Below are positions 18,727 through 27,369 of a stretch of 64,000 nt of DNA, one piece after another (the first letter of the stretch is position 1; each line of letters opens with the position of its first letter). This stretch comes from Spirochaetae bacterium HGW-Spirochaetae-1 (lineage in GTDB: Bacteria > Spirochaetota > UBA4802 > UBA5550). Where the stretch lies: positions 467,863-531,862 of the forward strand of contig PGXY01000003.1 in NCBI GenBank assembly GCA_002839375.1, given 5' to 3'. The notes beneath the pieces are model-generated. The model made no database searches. It worked only from the letters and a program-made list of their open reading frames with translations, and was not told the DNA's origin. The translations under genes were made by a program, and so were the position numbers.

Positions 18727-18875
18727 GGGGGACAGAGCACCTTTTTGTCCAACAGTACCTTGAATCTGCCTGGAGGCTCTGTCCCTTACTGGTTTACACC
18801 CTCAGTAATCAGGCTCTGACCCCGGCCGGAAACCCGGCCGGGAATTCCCTGCTAACCGGGAAGGCTCTGACCCCC
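18727..18875. repeat. REP-like region with four GGCTCTG(T/A)CCC motifs and two hairpins
   Basis: The start of gene-free stretch 18723-18880 has GGGGGACAGAGC (18727) and its inverse GGCTCTGTCCC (18775), which can pair, then GGCTCTGACCCC at 18812 and 18863. Between these are a hairpin with CCGGCCGG arms around AAAC (18822-18841) and a second with TTCCC/GGGAA arms (18845-18862). The first pair could end transcription of the preceding gene. The motif is the same one scattered through the window. Confidence 0.65.
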
Positions 18876-18880
18876 TTAAA

Positions 18881-19030
18881 ATGTTGCCCCGCATTAAAAA
18901 AATCCTTGTTATCTCCCCGGCCTGGGCGTTTCTGGTTTTCATGATACTTTTTATTGTATGTCCCCTGCCGGGATACCAGGTCAGAGCTGAAAGATGGTAT
19001 TACCGTCGTTACCGACAAAATATTCTTTAA
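18881..19030 (+). CDS. Possible 49-residue single-span membrane protein
   Basis: An ATG at 18881 opens a frame of 49 residues: a basic start (MLPRIKKILVI), a hydrophobic span (AWAFLVFMILFIVCPL) and a basic tail (RAERWYYRRYRQNIL). This is a plausible small membrane protein, but there is no clear ribosome site and the start directly follows a repeat motif. It ends 19 bases before mtaB. Confidence 0.3.
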   Translation: MLPRIKKILVISPAWAFLVFMILFIVCPLPGYQVRAERWYYRRYRQNIL

Positions 19031-19049
19031 TTGATAGACCGTATTATAT

Positions 19050-20306
19050 ATGAAAATTAGAATTTTATCATTGGGCTGCCGTCTCAACATGGCCGAAATC
19101 CAGTCCGTATCAACGGAACTGCAGGACTGCGGCCATGAAATAGTCACCACGGGCCCGGCCGATGTATATATCGTCAACTCCTGTTCCGTTACCGTGACCA
19201 GCGAACGCAAGACCCGGAAGCTCGTATACCAGTCCCTGAGGGAAATGGGCTCTGACCCCGCAGCCCGCGTTATTGTTACGGGCTGCGGCGCCGGTGAAGA
19301 ACGGTGTGTAGACAATGTCTATTATCTGTCCAACGACTACAAATATCTCATCCCTGAACTTGTCACTGACTGGAATCTCTTCGACAGCCTTGATGTATCG
19401 ATGGCATCACGTTTCCAATACCGTCCGGCCCTGAAATCATCGCGTACCCGCATCAACCTGAAAGTCCAGGACGGCTGCGACAACTTTTGTTCCTACTGCA
19501 TCATCCCCTTTGTGCGGGGCGCGCCCGTGAGCCGTTCCCTGACAGACATCACGGATGAATTCAGGGAATTGGTCGCCGCCGGATACCGTGAGTTCCTCCT
19601 GGCCGGTGTCATGGTCGGTCATTACCGCGACGGCAACGCCGACCTGGCAGGCCTCGTGGAACACCTCCTGGGGCAGGAAGGCGACTTTCGCCTGCACCTT
19701 TCGTCCCTGTCGCCGCCGTCAATGACGCCGTGGCTCATAAATCTCCTGGAGCACGACAAGATGGTCCGTCACCTGAACCTGTCCCTGCAGAGCGGCAGCG
19801 ACCGGATTTTGACAAAAATGAACCGCCGGTACACACGACGGGATTATCTCGATACCATAGAGGACATACGCAAAAAAATGCCACTCTTCAACTTCACCAC
19901 GGATATCATCGTTGGTTTTCCCGGTGAAACAAAGGAAGACCACGATGATACCCTGGCCTGTATTACCGAGGCGGGATTCTCGCACATCCACACCTTCCGC
20001 TACTCACCGCGCCCCGGTACGGCCGCTGCGGCCATGGAAGACACGGTGAGCGAAAGCATCAAGAGCGAACGGAGCGCCGAAGTGATCAGCCTCTATACCG
20101 GGCAGAAGCGGCGATACTACGGCCTTTTCGACGGCGGCACATCGCGCTTTCTCAGCGAACGCTTCCGCAGCGGCATAACGCGGGGATTCAATGAATACTA
20201 TGTGCCCGTGGCGGTACAGGAAAAACTGGAGCGCAGCCGATTCCACATCGTAAGGACAACTCTGAACCAAGACGGCTCGGGCCTCACCGGAACCGTGGAA
20301 AAATAA
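19050..20306 (+). CDS. mtaB: tRNA t6A37 methylthiotransferase MtaB
   Basis: A radical SAM enzyme of 418 residues in the MiaB/MtaB family, which adds a methylthio group to N6-threonylcarbamoyladenosine-37 of tRNA. The N-terminal UPF0004 domain carries the three auxiliary-cluster cysteines (SLGCRLN, VNSCSVT, VTGCGA). The radical SAM motif is CDNFCSYCIIPFVRG, as in MtaB. Later motifs LNLSLQSGSDRIL, TDIIVGFPGET and FRYSPRPGTAA match the family. A TRAM-like tail ends the protein. The GGGCTCTGACCCC repeat lies inside the gene (19247). The YkgJ gene follows after one base. Confidence 0.92.
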   Translation: MKIRILSLGCRLNMAEIQSVSTELQDCGHEIVTTGPADVYIVNSCSVTVTSERKTRKLVYQSLREMGSDPAARVIVTGCGAGEERCVDNVYYLSNDYKYLIPELVTDWNLFDSLDVSMASRFQYRPALKSSRTRINLKVQDGCDNFCSYCIIPFVRGAPVSRSLTDITDEFRELVAAGYREFLLAGVMVGHYRDGNADLAGLVEHLLGQEGDFRLHLSSLSPPSMTPWLINLLEHDKMVRHLNLSLQSGSDRILTKMNRRYTRRDYLDTIEDIRKKMPLFNFTTDIIVGFPGETKEDHDDTLACITEAGFSHIHTFRYSPRPGTAAAAMEDTVSESIKSERSAEVISLYTGQKRRYYGLFDGGTSRFLSERFRSGITRGFNEYYVPVAVQEKLERSRFHIVRTTLNQDGSGLTGTVEK

Positions 20307-20307
20307 T

Positions 20308-20844
20308 ATGGCGAAGGATATTGCCGTGGCGATCAACGAAAACCTTTTCAAGGGTTACCGCGAATTCATTGAAACCGTGGACGACCTTTGCCGGGCCATA
20401 CATGGAAAATACGGCGACGAACTCTTATGCGGACCGGGATGCGATAACTGCTGCGAGGCGGGTCTGTCCCTCTTTCCCGTCGAGGCTCTGTATATCCGGC
20501 AGCACCTGGATTCATCCGTCAACGGGGACAGGGCCCATGACCCTGGCCGGTGCGTATTCCTCAAGGAAGGCCTCTGTTCCGTCTATGCCTGCCGGCCCCT
20601 GATCTGCCGCACCCAGGGCTACCCTCTTCTCTACGGCTCCCAGGACAATGTGAACGATTTGGAGGTATCCTTCTGCGACCTGAACTTCACGGAAACCGAA
20701 AGCATCGACGAGGATGACCTGCTCGACATGGACCGTCTGAACATGGCCCTGGCCGTGCTTAATCTGCGGTTCCTCCACGATACAGGTTTGCTGGACGATC
20801 TGCGGGACCGGCGCATCGCCATGGCTGATATCGCATCCCTGTAG
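20308..20844 (+). CDS. YkgJ family zinc/iron-chelating cysteine-cluster protein
   Basis: This 178-residue protein has the CxxCC-type cluster of the UPF0153/YkgJ family: CGPGCDNCCEAGLSLFPVEA, then CVFLKEGLCSVYACRPLICRTQGYP in two parts (GLCSVYACRP, LICRTQGYP) and a later FCDLNF. The family binds zinc or iron; its biochemical role is poorly known. It begins one base after mtaB, so the two are cotranscribed. It ends 16 bases before the convergent cbiO. Confidence 0.85.
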   Translation: MAKDIAVAINENLFKGYREFIETVDDLCRAIHGKYGDELLCGPGCDNCCEAGLSLFPVEALYIRQHLDSSVNGDRAHDPGRCVFLKEGLCSVYACRPLICRTQGYPLLYGSQDNVNDLEVSFCDLNFTETESIDEDDLLDMDRLNMALAVLNLRFLHDTGLLDDLRDRRIAMADIASL

Positions 20845-20860
20845 CACAGGATCAACAAAA

Positions 20861-21619
20861 TCAAAGCTGTGATTTTCCGCAGACGGGACACCCCTGCATG
20901 CCAAGAGGCTGTTCCAGGCCGCTCCGGGCGAGAAGTGCCCTGTCTTTAAAACATTCCTTGGTATCGCCATCGGCGATAATCTCACCGTTGTTCATGATGA
21001 TGGTTCGTTCACATACATCGAGGGCCATGTCGAGATCATGCGTGGCGATTATTTTAGTGTGCCTGAAACTTTTTAAAAGCCCGATGAGACGGCGGCGGTG
21101 CAGGGGGTCAAGGTTGGACGTGGGCTCGTCCATAACGAGAATGTCGGGGTGCATGGACAGAACCGTGGCAATGGCGATGGCGCGTTTTTCACCGCCCGAG
21201 AGCCGGTGTGTGGGCCGGTCAATAAGGTGTAATGCCCCGACGATTTCCAGGGTTTCCCTGACGCGCTGATCGACTTCCTGGCGGGGCAGTCCGAGGTTCA
21301 ACGGGCCAAAGGCCACATCATCGAAGACCGTGGGCATGAAGAGCTGATCATCGGAGTCCTGAAAGACCATACCGACCGTTCGCCTGATGGCGTGAATCGT
21401 TTCCGTATTCAGGGGATAATCGCCGACACGCAGGCTTCCCCGCGACGGCATGATAAATCCGTTGAAATGCATGAGAAGCGTCGATTTACCTGCGCCGTTG
21501 GCGCCCACTATGGCCACGGATTCACCGTGTGTAATCCGGAAAGATACGCCATTGAGGGCCTTTGTCCCATCGGGATACGAGTAGTGCATATCTTTCGCTT
21601 CAACAATATGATGGCTCAT
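20861..21619 (-). CDS. cbiO: Cobalt/nickel ECF transporter ATPase CbiO
   Basis: An ABC ATPase of 252 residues with Walker A GANGAGKST, Q-loop VFQDSDDQLF, signature LSGGEKRA, Walker B ILVMDEPTSNLD and switch histidine IIATHDLDM. The N-terminal EAKDMHYSYPDGTKALNGVSF is typical of CbiO/EcfA. It powers uptake of Co2+ or Ni2+ with CbiQ and CbiM. Its ATG overlaps the cbiQ stop by four bases. The protein ends with a CxxC (GCPVCGKSQL), unusual for this family and possibly metal-binding. Confidence 0.93.
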   Translation of the reverse strand: MSHHIVEAKDMHYSYPDGTKALNGVSFRITHGESVAIVGANGAGKSTLLMHFNGFIMPSRGSLRVGDYPLNTETIHAIRRTVGMVFQDSDDQLFMPTVFDDVAFGPLNLGLPRQEVDQRVRETLEIVGALHLIDRPTHRLSGGEKRAIAIATVLSMHPDILVMDEPTSNLDPLHRRRLIGLLKSFRHTKIIATHDLDMALDVCERTIIMNNGEIIADGDTKECFKDRALLARSGLEQPLGMQGCPVCGKSQL

Positions 21620-22386
21620 GTCAATGCTCCGGTCACCAGCACTCCCAGTGCCTGTGGAATATCAAAGGACCTCAATACCATAAAAAGACTGCACCAGAAT
21701 ACTATGAACACAAGGTCCTTCATGCCAAACCGTTCCTGCCGCATAATGTGTATCCGGCCGTCGAATCCGCGGCAGGTCATGGCCAGGTGTATCCTCTGAG
21801 CCCGGTTTATCGTCCGCAGGAGAATACTGCCCACGAGACCGGCATAACTTTTCATACTGCTACGTTCCCCAAAAGACCGGAGAGTCCGCGCCCGGGACAT
21901 ACGCAGCGCTTCTTCGGCGAGAACGAACAGATAACGGTAGAGAAACAGGAGCTGCACGGCAAACATGCGCGGCATCCCAAGCCTGTCCATGGCCAGGCAG
22001 ACGCTCCGGAAACCGGTGCAGGCTATCATGGCCAGGGCGGCACTCACCGTAAGACAGAACCGCATCATGATGGAAAAAAAAGAAATCCATCCTCCCGAGA
22101 ATCCCACACCGCCCAGGTGCACCATGATACTCCGGTCAAGAACAGGATTGAAGAGAGCGATCATGAGTGCGAAAGGTGCCACATACAGTACCTTTTTCAT
22201 GAGCCAGCGGACCGGCAGATCCCCGGCACTTACGAGGTAGACGGGATAGATGAAAAAAGGCGCCAGCATGGACAGCTCATATTTCCCGAAGGAGACAACG
22301 GTTATGATGAAAAACATCGTCGTAATTAATTTGGCTCGCGACTCGAGACGATGCACGGGGCTGTCCCGGCGTGCCAGGATATCCAT
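21616..22386 (-). CDS. cbiQ: Cobalt/nickel ECF transporter transmembrane protein CbiQ
   Basis: A 256-residue integral membrane protein with about five or six hydrophobic spans and the EcfT coupling motifs SRARTLRSFG and an AMTCRGFDG box, where A-R-G/R-G-F segments bind the ATPase. The N-terminal SPVHRLESRAKLI is typical of CbiQ. It lies between cbiO and cbiM in one transcription unit; the gap to cbiMN is 123 bases. Confidence 0.92.
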   Translation of the reverse strand: MDILARRDSPVHRLESRAKLITTMFFIITVVSFGKYELSMLAPFFIYPVYLVSAGDLPVRWLMKKVLYVAPFALMIALFNPVLDRSIMVHLGGVGFSGGWISFFSIMMRFCLTVSAALAMIACTGFRSVCLAMDRLGMPRMFAVQLLFLYRYLFVLAEEALRMSRARTLRSFGERSSMKSYAGLVGSILLRTINRAQRIHLAMTCRGFDGRIHIMRQERFGMKDLVFIVFWCSLFMVLRSFDIPQALGVLVTGALT

Positions 22387-22509
22387 GTATCCCAGGGAAA
22401 AAAGAGATGTTTCAATCCGTGAAATAATGTCCTCCCGAAAAACCCGGACGGGAGCACTTTCGGCACACCCGCCCGTTTATCTCATACCAATTGTATTAAC
22501 AACTTAAAA

Positions 22510-23556
22510 TCATTCAATTTCTTTTCTTTTTTTTACCATTTTTACCAGGAATCCAAGGGCGGCAACCAGCATGAGCGTAAGCAATCCGCCCACGAGTCCC
22601 GAAACCGATGTACCGGAACTCACGGCAGGCCAAGGCTCTGTCCCTTCGGCATTTTCAACGGGTTTATCATCGCTCCCCGCTTTGAAGTTATAGTCGGGAA
22701 GAAAGGCCAGCTTCTGCTGGATATTTCCAAACAGGGCATGTGCTCCTTTTTCAGGGCCCTTCAGCTCTTCGGAACCCGATGTCCTGGCCATGGACCATTC
22801 AAGACCATCAGGATGCGATGAAGCGAACCAGCTGACGACACCGCCCATGACCAGCGCGGCCACGGCCAGGCCAATCACGACCTTTTTTATCGATGATGGC
22901 GCCGCGGAGCCCGAGAGATTTCCTTCTATTATCTCGGGCCGTGCGTTATAGATGAAAAATATCACCGCGGCCGTGGCCAGCCCTTCGACAATACCGATAC
23001 CGAGGTGAATCGGCTGCATGAGAAGAACAAAGGTTCCAAAGGGAAGTTCCGATATTCCCGATATGACCGTTTCAAAAACCACGGCAAAGGCCCCGGCCTG
23101 CAGACCGATAATCGCAGCGATTATTGCCGCTATAAACAGCCTCGTTTTTGTCAAAGTTTTACCCGCGATCGGTTTATAAATAAGCGGATAGGCCAGAAAA
23201 CAGGTGAAAAATCCCAGGTTAAAAATATTACATCCCAGAGCCAGGAGACCCCCGTCGGCAAAAAAAAGCGCCTGGATGATAAGCACCGATGCCAGGGTAA
23301 GAAAGGCCGCCCAGGGCCCAAGAATAACCGCCAGAAGCAATCCTCCGCCTATATGTCCGCTCGATCCCGTAGCCGGAATGGAAAAGTTTAACATTTGAGC
23401 AGCGAATATGAAGGCGCCCATAACGCCCATGAGCGACATTTTCGTATCATCCATTTCTTTTTTTAATTTATATGAAGAATAACCGATGAGTCCCGCGCTT
23501 GTGGCAAGCATGGTGCCCCCCACTGCGGGAGAAATTAAAGCATCTGCCATATGCAT
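22510..23556 (-). CDS. cbiM: CbiM-CbiN fusion, metal-binding component of Co/Ni ECF transporter
   Basis: I choose ATG 23556 since GGGAGG precedes it and it gives MHMADALISP, the true CbiM/NikM N-terminus in which Met1 and His2 bind the metal; the frame extends upstream but without family similarity. Residues 1-215 form the CbiM membrane core (SIPATGSSGHIGGGLLL contains a further metal-binding histidine). After about residue 230 comes a CbiN/PDGLE-like tail: one span, an outside segment with HPDGLEW, and a last span ending in KKRKEIE. The total is 348 residues. Co2+ versus Ni2+ cannot be decided by eye; HgcA nearby needs a corrinoid. Confidence 0.9.
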   Translation of the reverse strand: MHMADALISPAVGGTMLATSAGLIGYSSYKLKKEMDDTKMSLMGVMGAFIFAAQMLNFSIPATGSSGHIGGGLLLAVILGPWAAFLTLASVLIIQALFFADGGLLALGCNIFNLGFFTCFLAYPLIYKPIAGKTLTKTRLFIAAIIAAIIGLQAGAFAVVFETVISGISELPFGTFVLLMQPIHLGIGIVEGLATAAVIFFIYNARPEIIEGNLSGSAAPSSIKKVVIGLAVAALVMGGVVSWFASSHPDGLEWSMARTSGSEELKGPEKGAHALFGNIQQKLAFLPDYNFKAGSDDKPVENAEGTEPWPAVSSGTSVSGLVGGLLTLMLVAALGFLVKMVKKRKEIE

Positions 23557-23668
23557 GATAAAGTACCTCCCAAAAATATTTGTATTAATGTAATTATCTA
23601 TCGGCGGTTTCCCGCCCTGTTCCCTTCCACTATCACACAAGCTCTGTCCCCTGAGAAATCTGAATAGC

Positions 23669-24412
23669 TCACCAGCGTGCTGTAACACCCATCATGATCG
23701 AATGGTCGGTTTCAGGATCGGTCATCCCGACTTTATACCCCAGGTCGAGATCAATCCATTCAGCGGGGGACCATATTATTCCGGCAAGAACAAAAGCGGG
23801 AGGCGTATCGTCACCACGATCGGCATTCCGCTCAGCTCCCGAATTGACCACAAGCCTGAAGGAATCCATGATGGAATATTCTGCAGCAAGTGAAAAATGC
23901 CAGATATTTTCCAGTTCATCGGCCTTATTCTCATTCCGTGCATAACCGGCATTAAAATGCATGGCAAGTGATTCCCAGGTCATGGTTGTGATAAAAAAAG
24001 TGCTGTACCCGATCTTACCGGTACCGAATCCCCGGGATTCATCGCCAGAAGGCAGTGACATTCCCGGCTTCAGTGCAAAGCTGAACATTTCCACCTCGTA
24101 AAAATTCCATTTCAGCTCAAGACCCACATCGGAAACACCATGGACAGTATCACTGCCCTGTGCATTTTCCATGACAAAGGGAACACCGATCCCCAGATCA
24201 AGCCTGTCGGCGAGACCGCACGAAATCGCCACGGCCACTTCTCCCGAGTTGACCACATCGGGATTTTTCTCCCGCCCCCATTCACCATTCACTTCCACCT
24301 CGAATTTTCCCTTCCCCTGGACACCCGTATCATCGGTTATGAGGGGATGAGCGGCAAAAGCACCCAGGGAAAACAAAAGAATAAAAATAAAGGAAAAAGA
24401 AAATTTCATCAT
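23669..24412 (-). CDS. Outer-membrane channel-like protein beside cobalt/nickel uptake genes
   Basis: The start at ATG 24412 (GGAG upstream; 24409 is also possible) gives a signal peptide ending in LGAFAA. The mature part begins HPLITDDTGVQGKGKFEVEVNG, here cited as HPLITDDTG and GKFEVEVNGEWG, a signature of putative outer-membrane transporters related to the MetA/phenol-degradation family. Alternating strands and a C-terminal aromatic (GVTARW) predict a beta-barrel. It sits 112 bases upstream of cbiM on the same strand, so it may carry the same metal across the outer membrane. Confidence 0.75.
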   Translation of the reverse strand: MMKFSFSFIFILLFSLGAFAAHPLITDDTGVQGKGKFEVEVNGEWGREKNPDVVNSGEVAVAISCGLADRLDLGIGVPFVMENAQGSDTVHGVSDVGLELKWNFYEVEMFSFALKPGMSLPSGDESRGFGTGKIGYSTFFITTMTWESLAMHFNAGYARNENKADELENIWHFSLAAEYSIMDSFRLVVNSGAERNADRGDDTPPAFVLAGIIWSPAEWIDLDLGYKVGMTDPETDHSIMMGVTARW

Positions 24413-24628
24413 AAAACTCCGCATTTTTTATTTATTTAATGTTACTAATAATACTATTGTGTTACCCGTCAATCATTAATTTATTTTTCTGACAATTCAT
24501 GGGGATATTTATAAACTTACGGGAGAATAAATGCCGGGATACTCATCAATAGTGAATTCATTACCTGTTATTTTTTTCCGGCACACGCAATAGGCCTTTT
24601 TTATATTTGACCATTCCCACTTATTTCA

Positions 24629-24649
24629 GGATATATTGAGCATATATCC
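24629..24649. promoter_or_regulatory. Perfect palindrome upstream of outer-membrane protein gene
   Basis: Arms GGATATAT and ATATATCC flank five bases (TGAGC), 50 bases before ATG 24699. It could be an operator for this gene or for the divergent channel gene. No nearby regulator is an obvious partner. Confidence 0.35.
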
Positions 24650-24698
24650 CTCAATTGAATGGGACTGTAGCAAAACACCGGACAGCGGAAAATAAAAC

Positions 24699-25988
24699 AT
24701 GAACAGACCGTACAGAAAATTGATCCTGCTTATTCTTTTTCTCCCGGCATTTACAGCGGCTCTTTATGGCGGACCGCTTCTGTCGGGCCGTATTGTCTCC
24801 GTGGGAGATGAGGGTGCATTTAATACCAGCAATAATCCCGCACTGCTGGCCCGGCAGAAGGATACAAACAGTCTTGTGTTTCTGGGGATATACAGGCCCT
24901 ACAAAAACTTCAATGACACCATGACACTGAACTACTCCTCCCACGATTCGATGACGACGGAACTGTCGCCGGGAGACTCCCTCTTTTTTAATTCCTTTTT
25001 CGGTTACTCCCGAAATACAAAGGGTTTCGCCTGGGGCCTCGCTGTTGAGGGAAACCAGGACGGCCTGTATACTTCAAACAAGGACACCTATTCTTATGCA
25101 GCCCAGGTTGCCGGTCTTCCTTATATTGAAGAGAGCACATCATCGCAGTGGTCCGCATCCCCCACGGCCGTCTTCTCCTTTGCATGGCTCCTGGACGGCC
25201 GAAATGCCCTGGGCCTTCGGTTTAAAACCGGGTACGCCCTTGAAAAGATCGATGAGGATAAGGGCGCCTCGCTGAACGCCAATGTAATCGAAGTGAGCTC
25301 CAGAAAAAATAAAACCATGAACATATCCGGCGAGGCAGCACTGGGTTTCACCAGGCTTTTTCCCCAGGGCCAGCTGGGCCTGCTGGTCAGCACGGGACGC
25401 TTTATACACCAGATGTCTTCGCTTGATTATGCATTTGCCAATCCAACTAATCCTGTGGAAGATTTCACTTCCTCAAAAAATTACAAAACCCATTTTATCC
25501 ACGATGAAAATATTTCCTTTACGGCGGGAGCGCTGACGGAATTAACCCCGGCGTTGACCATCTACATGGAAGGCAGCCTGCTGACGCCCGTTTCAAAAAG
25601 CATCTGGAAACTGAAACCTGACAATACCACCGGGACCATCTACATTGAAAAAACTTCTGTTTCGACAGATTGGATCATTGCTTTTAAAGGAGGTGTGGAA
25701 TACACCATCACCCCGAAGGTTACCATGGGTGCGGGAGCGGGATATTATAATATCCCCGCCTATACGGTCTCCGGCGATTCCGGCGACAACAACGGCAACT
25801 CGAACTCCCATGTTCTGTATCTTATATGCGGCACGCAGGTTACATTCAGCGGTATCATAGCGATACTGGGCGCGCAGTACAGCCTGTTCATCCACAAAAC
25901 CACCTTTGACGCATCGGATTATTCCATAATCCTCGAGGGAGACCGGCATCTCCTGGATATTTTCGCGGGAGTCCGCGTCTCATTCTGA
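24699..25988 (+). CDS. Outer-membrane beta-barrel protein (FadL/OMPP1-like fold possible)
   Basis: A 429-residue protein with signal peptide (LILLILFLPAFTAALYG), then amphipathic strands throughout and a C-terminal phenylalanine (GVRVSF), the usual signal for outer-membrane insertion. The N-terminal GDEGAFNTSNNPALLAR recalls the NPA motif of FadL/OMPP1-type long-chain fatty acid channels, but I cannot identify the hatch domain. GGDSGDNNGNS-type polar segments suggest outer loops. The cargo is unknown. A palindrome lies upstream and the radical SAM gene follows after 21 bases. Confidence 0.75.
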   Translation: MNRPYRKLILLILFLPAFTAALYGGPLLSGRIVSVGDEGAFNTSNNPALLARQKDTNSLVFLGIYRPYKNFNDTMTLNYSSHDSMTTELSPGDSLFFNSFFGYSRNTKGFAWGLAVEGNQDGLYTSNKDTYSYAAQVAGLPYIEESTSSQWSASPTAVFSFAWLLDGRNALGLRFKTGYALEKIDEDKGASLNANVIEVSSRKNKTMNISGEAALGFTRLFPQGQLGLLVSTGRFIHQMSSLDYAFANPTNPVEDFTSSKNYKTHFIHDENISFTAGALTELTPALTIYMEGSLLTPVSKSIWKLKPDNTTGTIYIEKTSVSTDWIIAFKGGVEYTITPKVTMGAGAGYYNIPAYTVSGDSGDNNGNSNSHVLYLICGTQVTFSGIIAILGAQYSLFIHKTTFDASDYSIILEGDRHLLDIFAGVRVSF

Positions 25989-26009
25989 TTGAATGCCGGA
26001 TTTGAAAAA

Positions 26010-27356
26010 ATGAATATCTGCTGTATAAACCCGCCCATAGAGGATTTCTATGCCACGTCCATACGGCGCCAGCCCCTGGGGCTTCTCTATGTCATGGCTG
26101 CTCTTCGCAATGCCCGTCACGAAGTGATCTTCATAAACGGTCATACACCCAAAAGCCATGCCATGGACATACCGGAAGATTTTTCTTATATCATTCCCTG
26201 GCTCTGTCCCTCCCATGGATCGCAGGGCTTTCCCTTCCGACGTTATTATCATTTCGGTATGAGTTGGCAGGAGATGGAGCGCCGCATATCCAGCACCGAT
26301 GCCCGGGTTTTCTTCATATCATCGCTTTTCACAACATATCATGAGGAAACGGCCCGCATCGTGAATATCATCAGGGCCTGCAAAGAAAACGCAATTATAA
26401 CGGTGGGGGGATATCATGCCGCCCTGTACCCCCATCATTTCCTCAACGGCCTGGGCGTCGACTACGTGATAACCGGCGAGGGCGAAACCGCATCGGTTCT
26501 TCTCATGGAACACCTGGCAGGGAAAGGGGACAGAGCCCGGATTCCCGGCCTGGCATACAGCGAAAACAACACGGTCACTATGACTGATAAAAAAAAGGAA
26601 GATATCCACGCCCTCCCCTATCCCGCCCGGGACCTGCTTCTGGACCGGGACTTCCGCATGTACCGGAAAAAAGCCGTATCCATGATCACATCGCGGGGAT
26701 GCCCGCACCGGTGTGAATTCTGCACGGGTAAAAGTATATGGGGGTACTCCTACCGGACACGCCGAATAGACTCCGTTATCCGTGAAATCGATGAGTGCCG
26801 GACAAGGTACGGAACACACATCGTCAATTTCGAGGACGACAACCTCTTTGCCGAAAAGGAACGCTCAACAGAGCTCCTGCGGGCCCTGGCGGACTATAAC
26901 CGGCCGGGAAGCGGGGACAGTGCCCTGGAATTTACGGCCATGAACGGCATCTCCCTGGAGAAGCTTTCTGAAGAAACAATACTGCACTTGAAGAAAGCGG
27001 GTTTCCATGAACTGAACATTTCTCTCGTGACCCATTCAGAGAGACTCCAGGAAAAATATAAACGTCCCTTTGACAGTGAATCATTCGCTGCTGCAGCCCG
27101 GACGGCGCGCAAGGCAGGCCTCAATGTACGGGCCTATTACATACTGGGCCTCCCTGGACAAACACGTGACGAGGTCGAGGAGACCCTGGCCTTCCTGAAA
27201 GGTCTGGATGTAAAAATATTTCCCTCCGTATATTATAATGTCAATGCGCCCCGTGAGCAATGGAAAATGCAGCGCTCGTCGGCCTTTTACAACGAAACGG
27301 AACACCTGACCAGGAAGGATCTGCTCCGGTATTTTCACCTGAGCATGTCATTGTGA
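26010..27356 (+). CDS. B12-binding domain radical SAM protein
   Basis: ATG 26010 gives 448 residues starting MNICCINPP. The N-terminal cobalamin-binding-like domain (about 1-160) has ITVGGYHAALYP and VDYVITGEGE. The radical SAM core has CPHRCEFCTGK (CxxxCxxC), NFEDDNLFA and YYILGLPGQT. Members act as methyltransferases or cyclases in diverse pathways; the substrate is unknown. There is no DxHxxG in the N-terminal domain that I can see, so actual B12 binding is uncertain. Two copies of the GGCTCTGTCCC motif lie inside it (26200 and, inverted, 26526). Confidence 0.88.
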   Translation: MNICCINPPIEDFYATSIRRQPLGLLYVMAALRNARHEVIFINGHTPKSHAMDIPEDFSYIIPWLCPSHGSQGFPFRRYYHFGMSWQEMERRISSTDARVFFISSLFTTYHEETARIVNIIRACKENAIITVGGYHAALYPHHFLNGLGVDYVITGEGETASVLLMEHLAGKGDRARIPGLAYSENNTVTMTDKKKEDIHALPYPARDLLLDRDFRMYRKKAVSMITSRGCPHRCEFCTGKSIWGYSYRTRRIDSVIREIDECRTRYGTHIVNFEDDNLFAEKERSTELLRALADYNRPGSGDSALEFTAMNGISLEKLSEETILHLKKAGFHELNISLVTHSERLQEKYKRPFDSESFAAAARTARKAGLNVRAYYILGLPGQTRDEVEETLAFLKGLDVKIFPSVYYNVNAPREQWKMQRSSAFYNETEHLTRKDLLRYFHLSMSL

Positions 27357-27369
27357 AAACTCCGGGCAC

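Noticed and set aside
23557-23668. Cobalamin riboswitch upstream of cbiM
   Set aside because: Only about 110 bases are available and I see no B12-box or paired core; nothing supports it.
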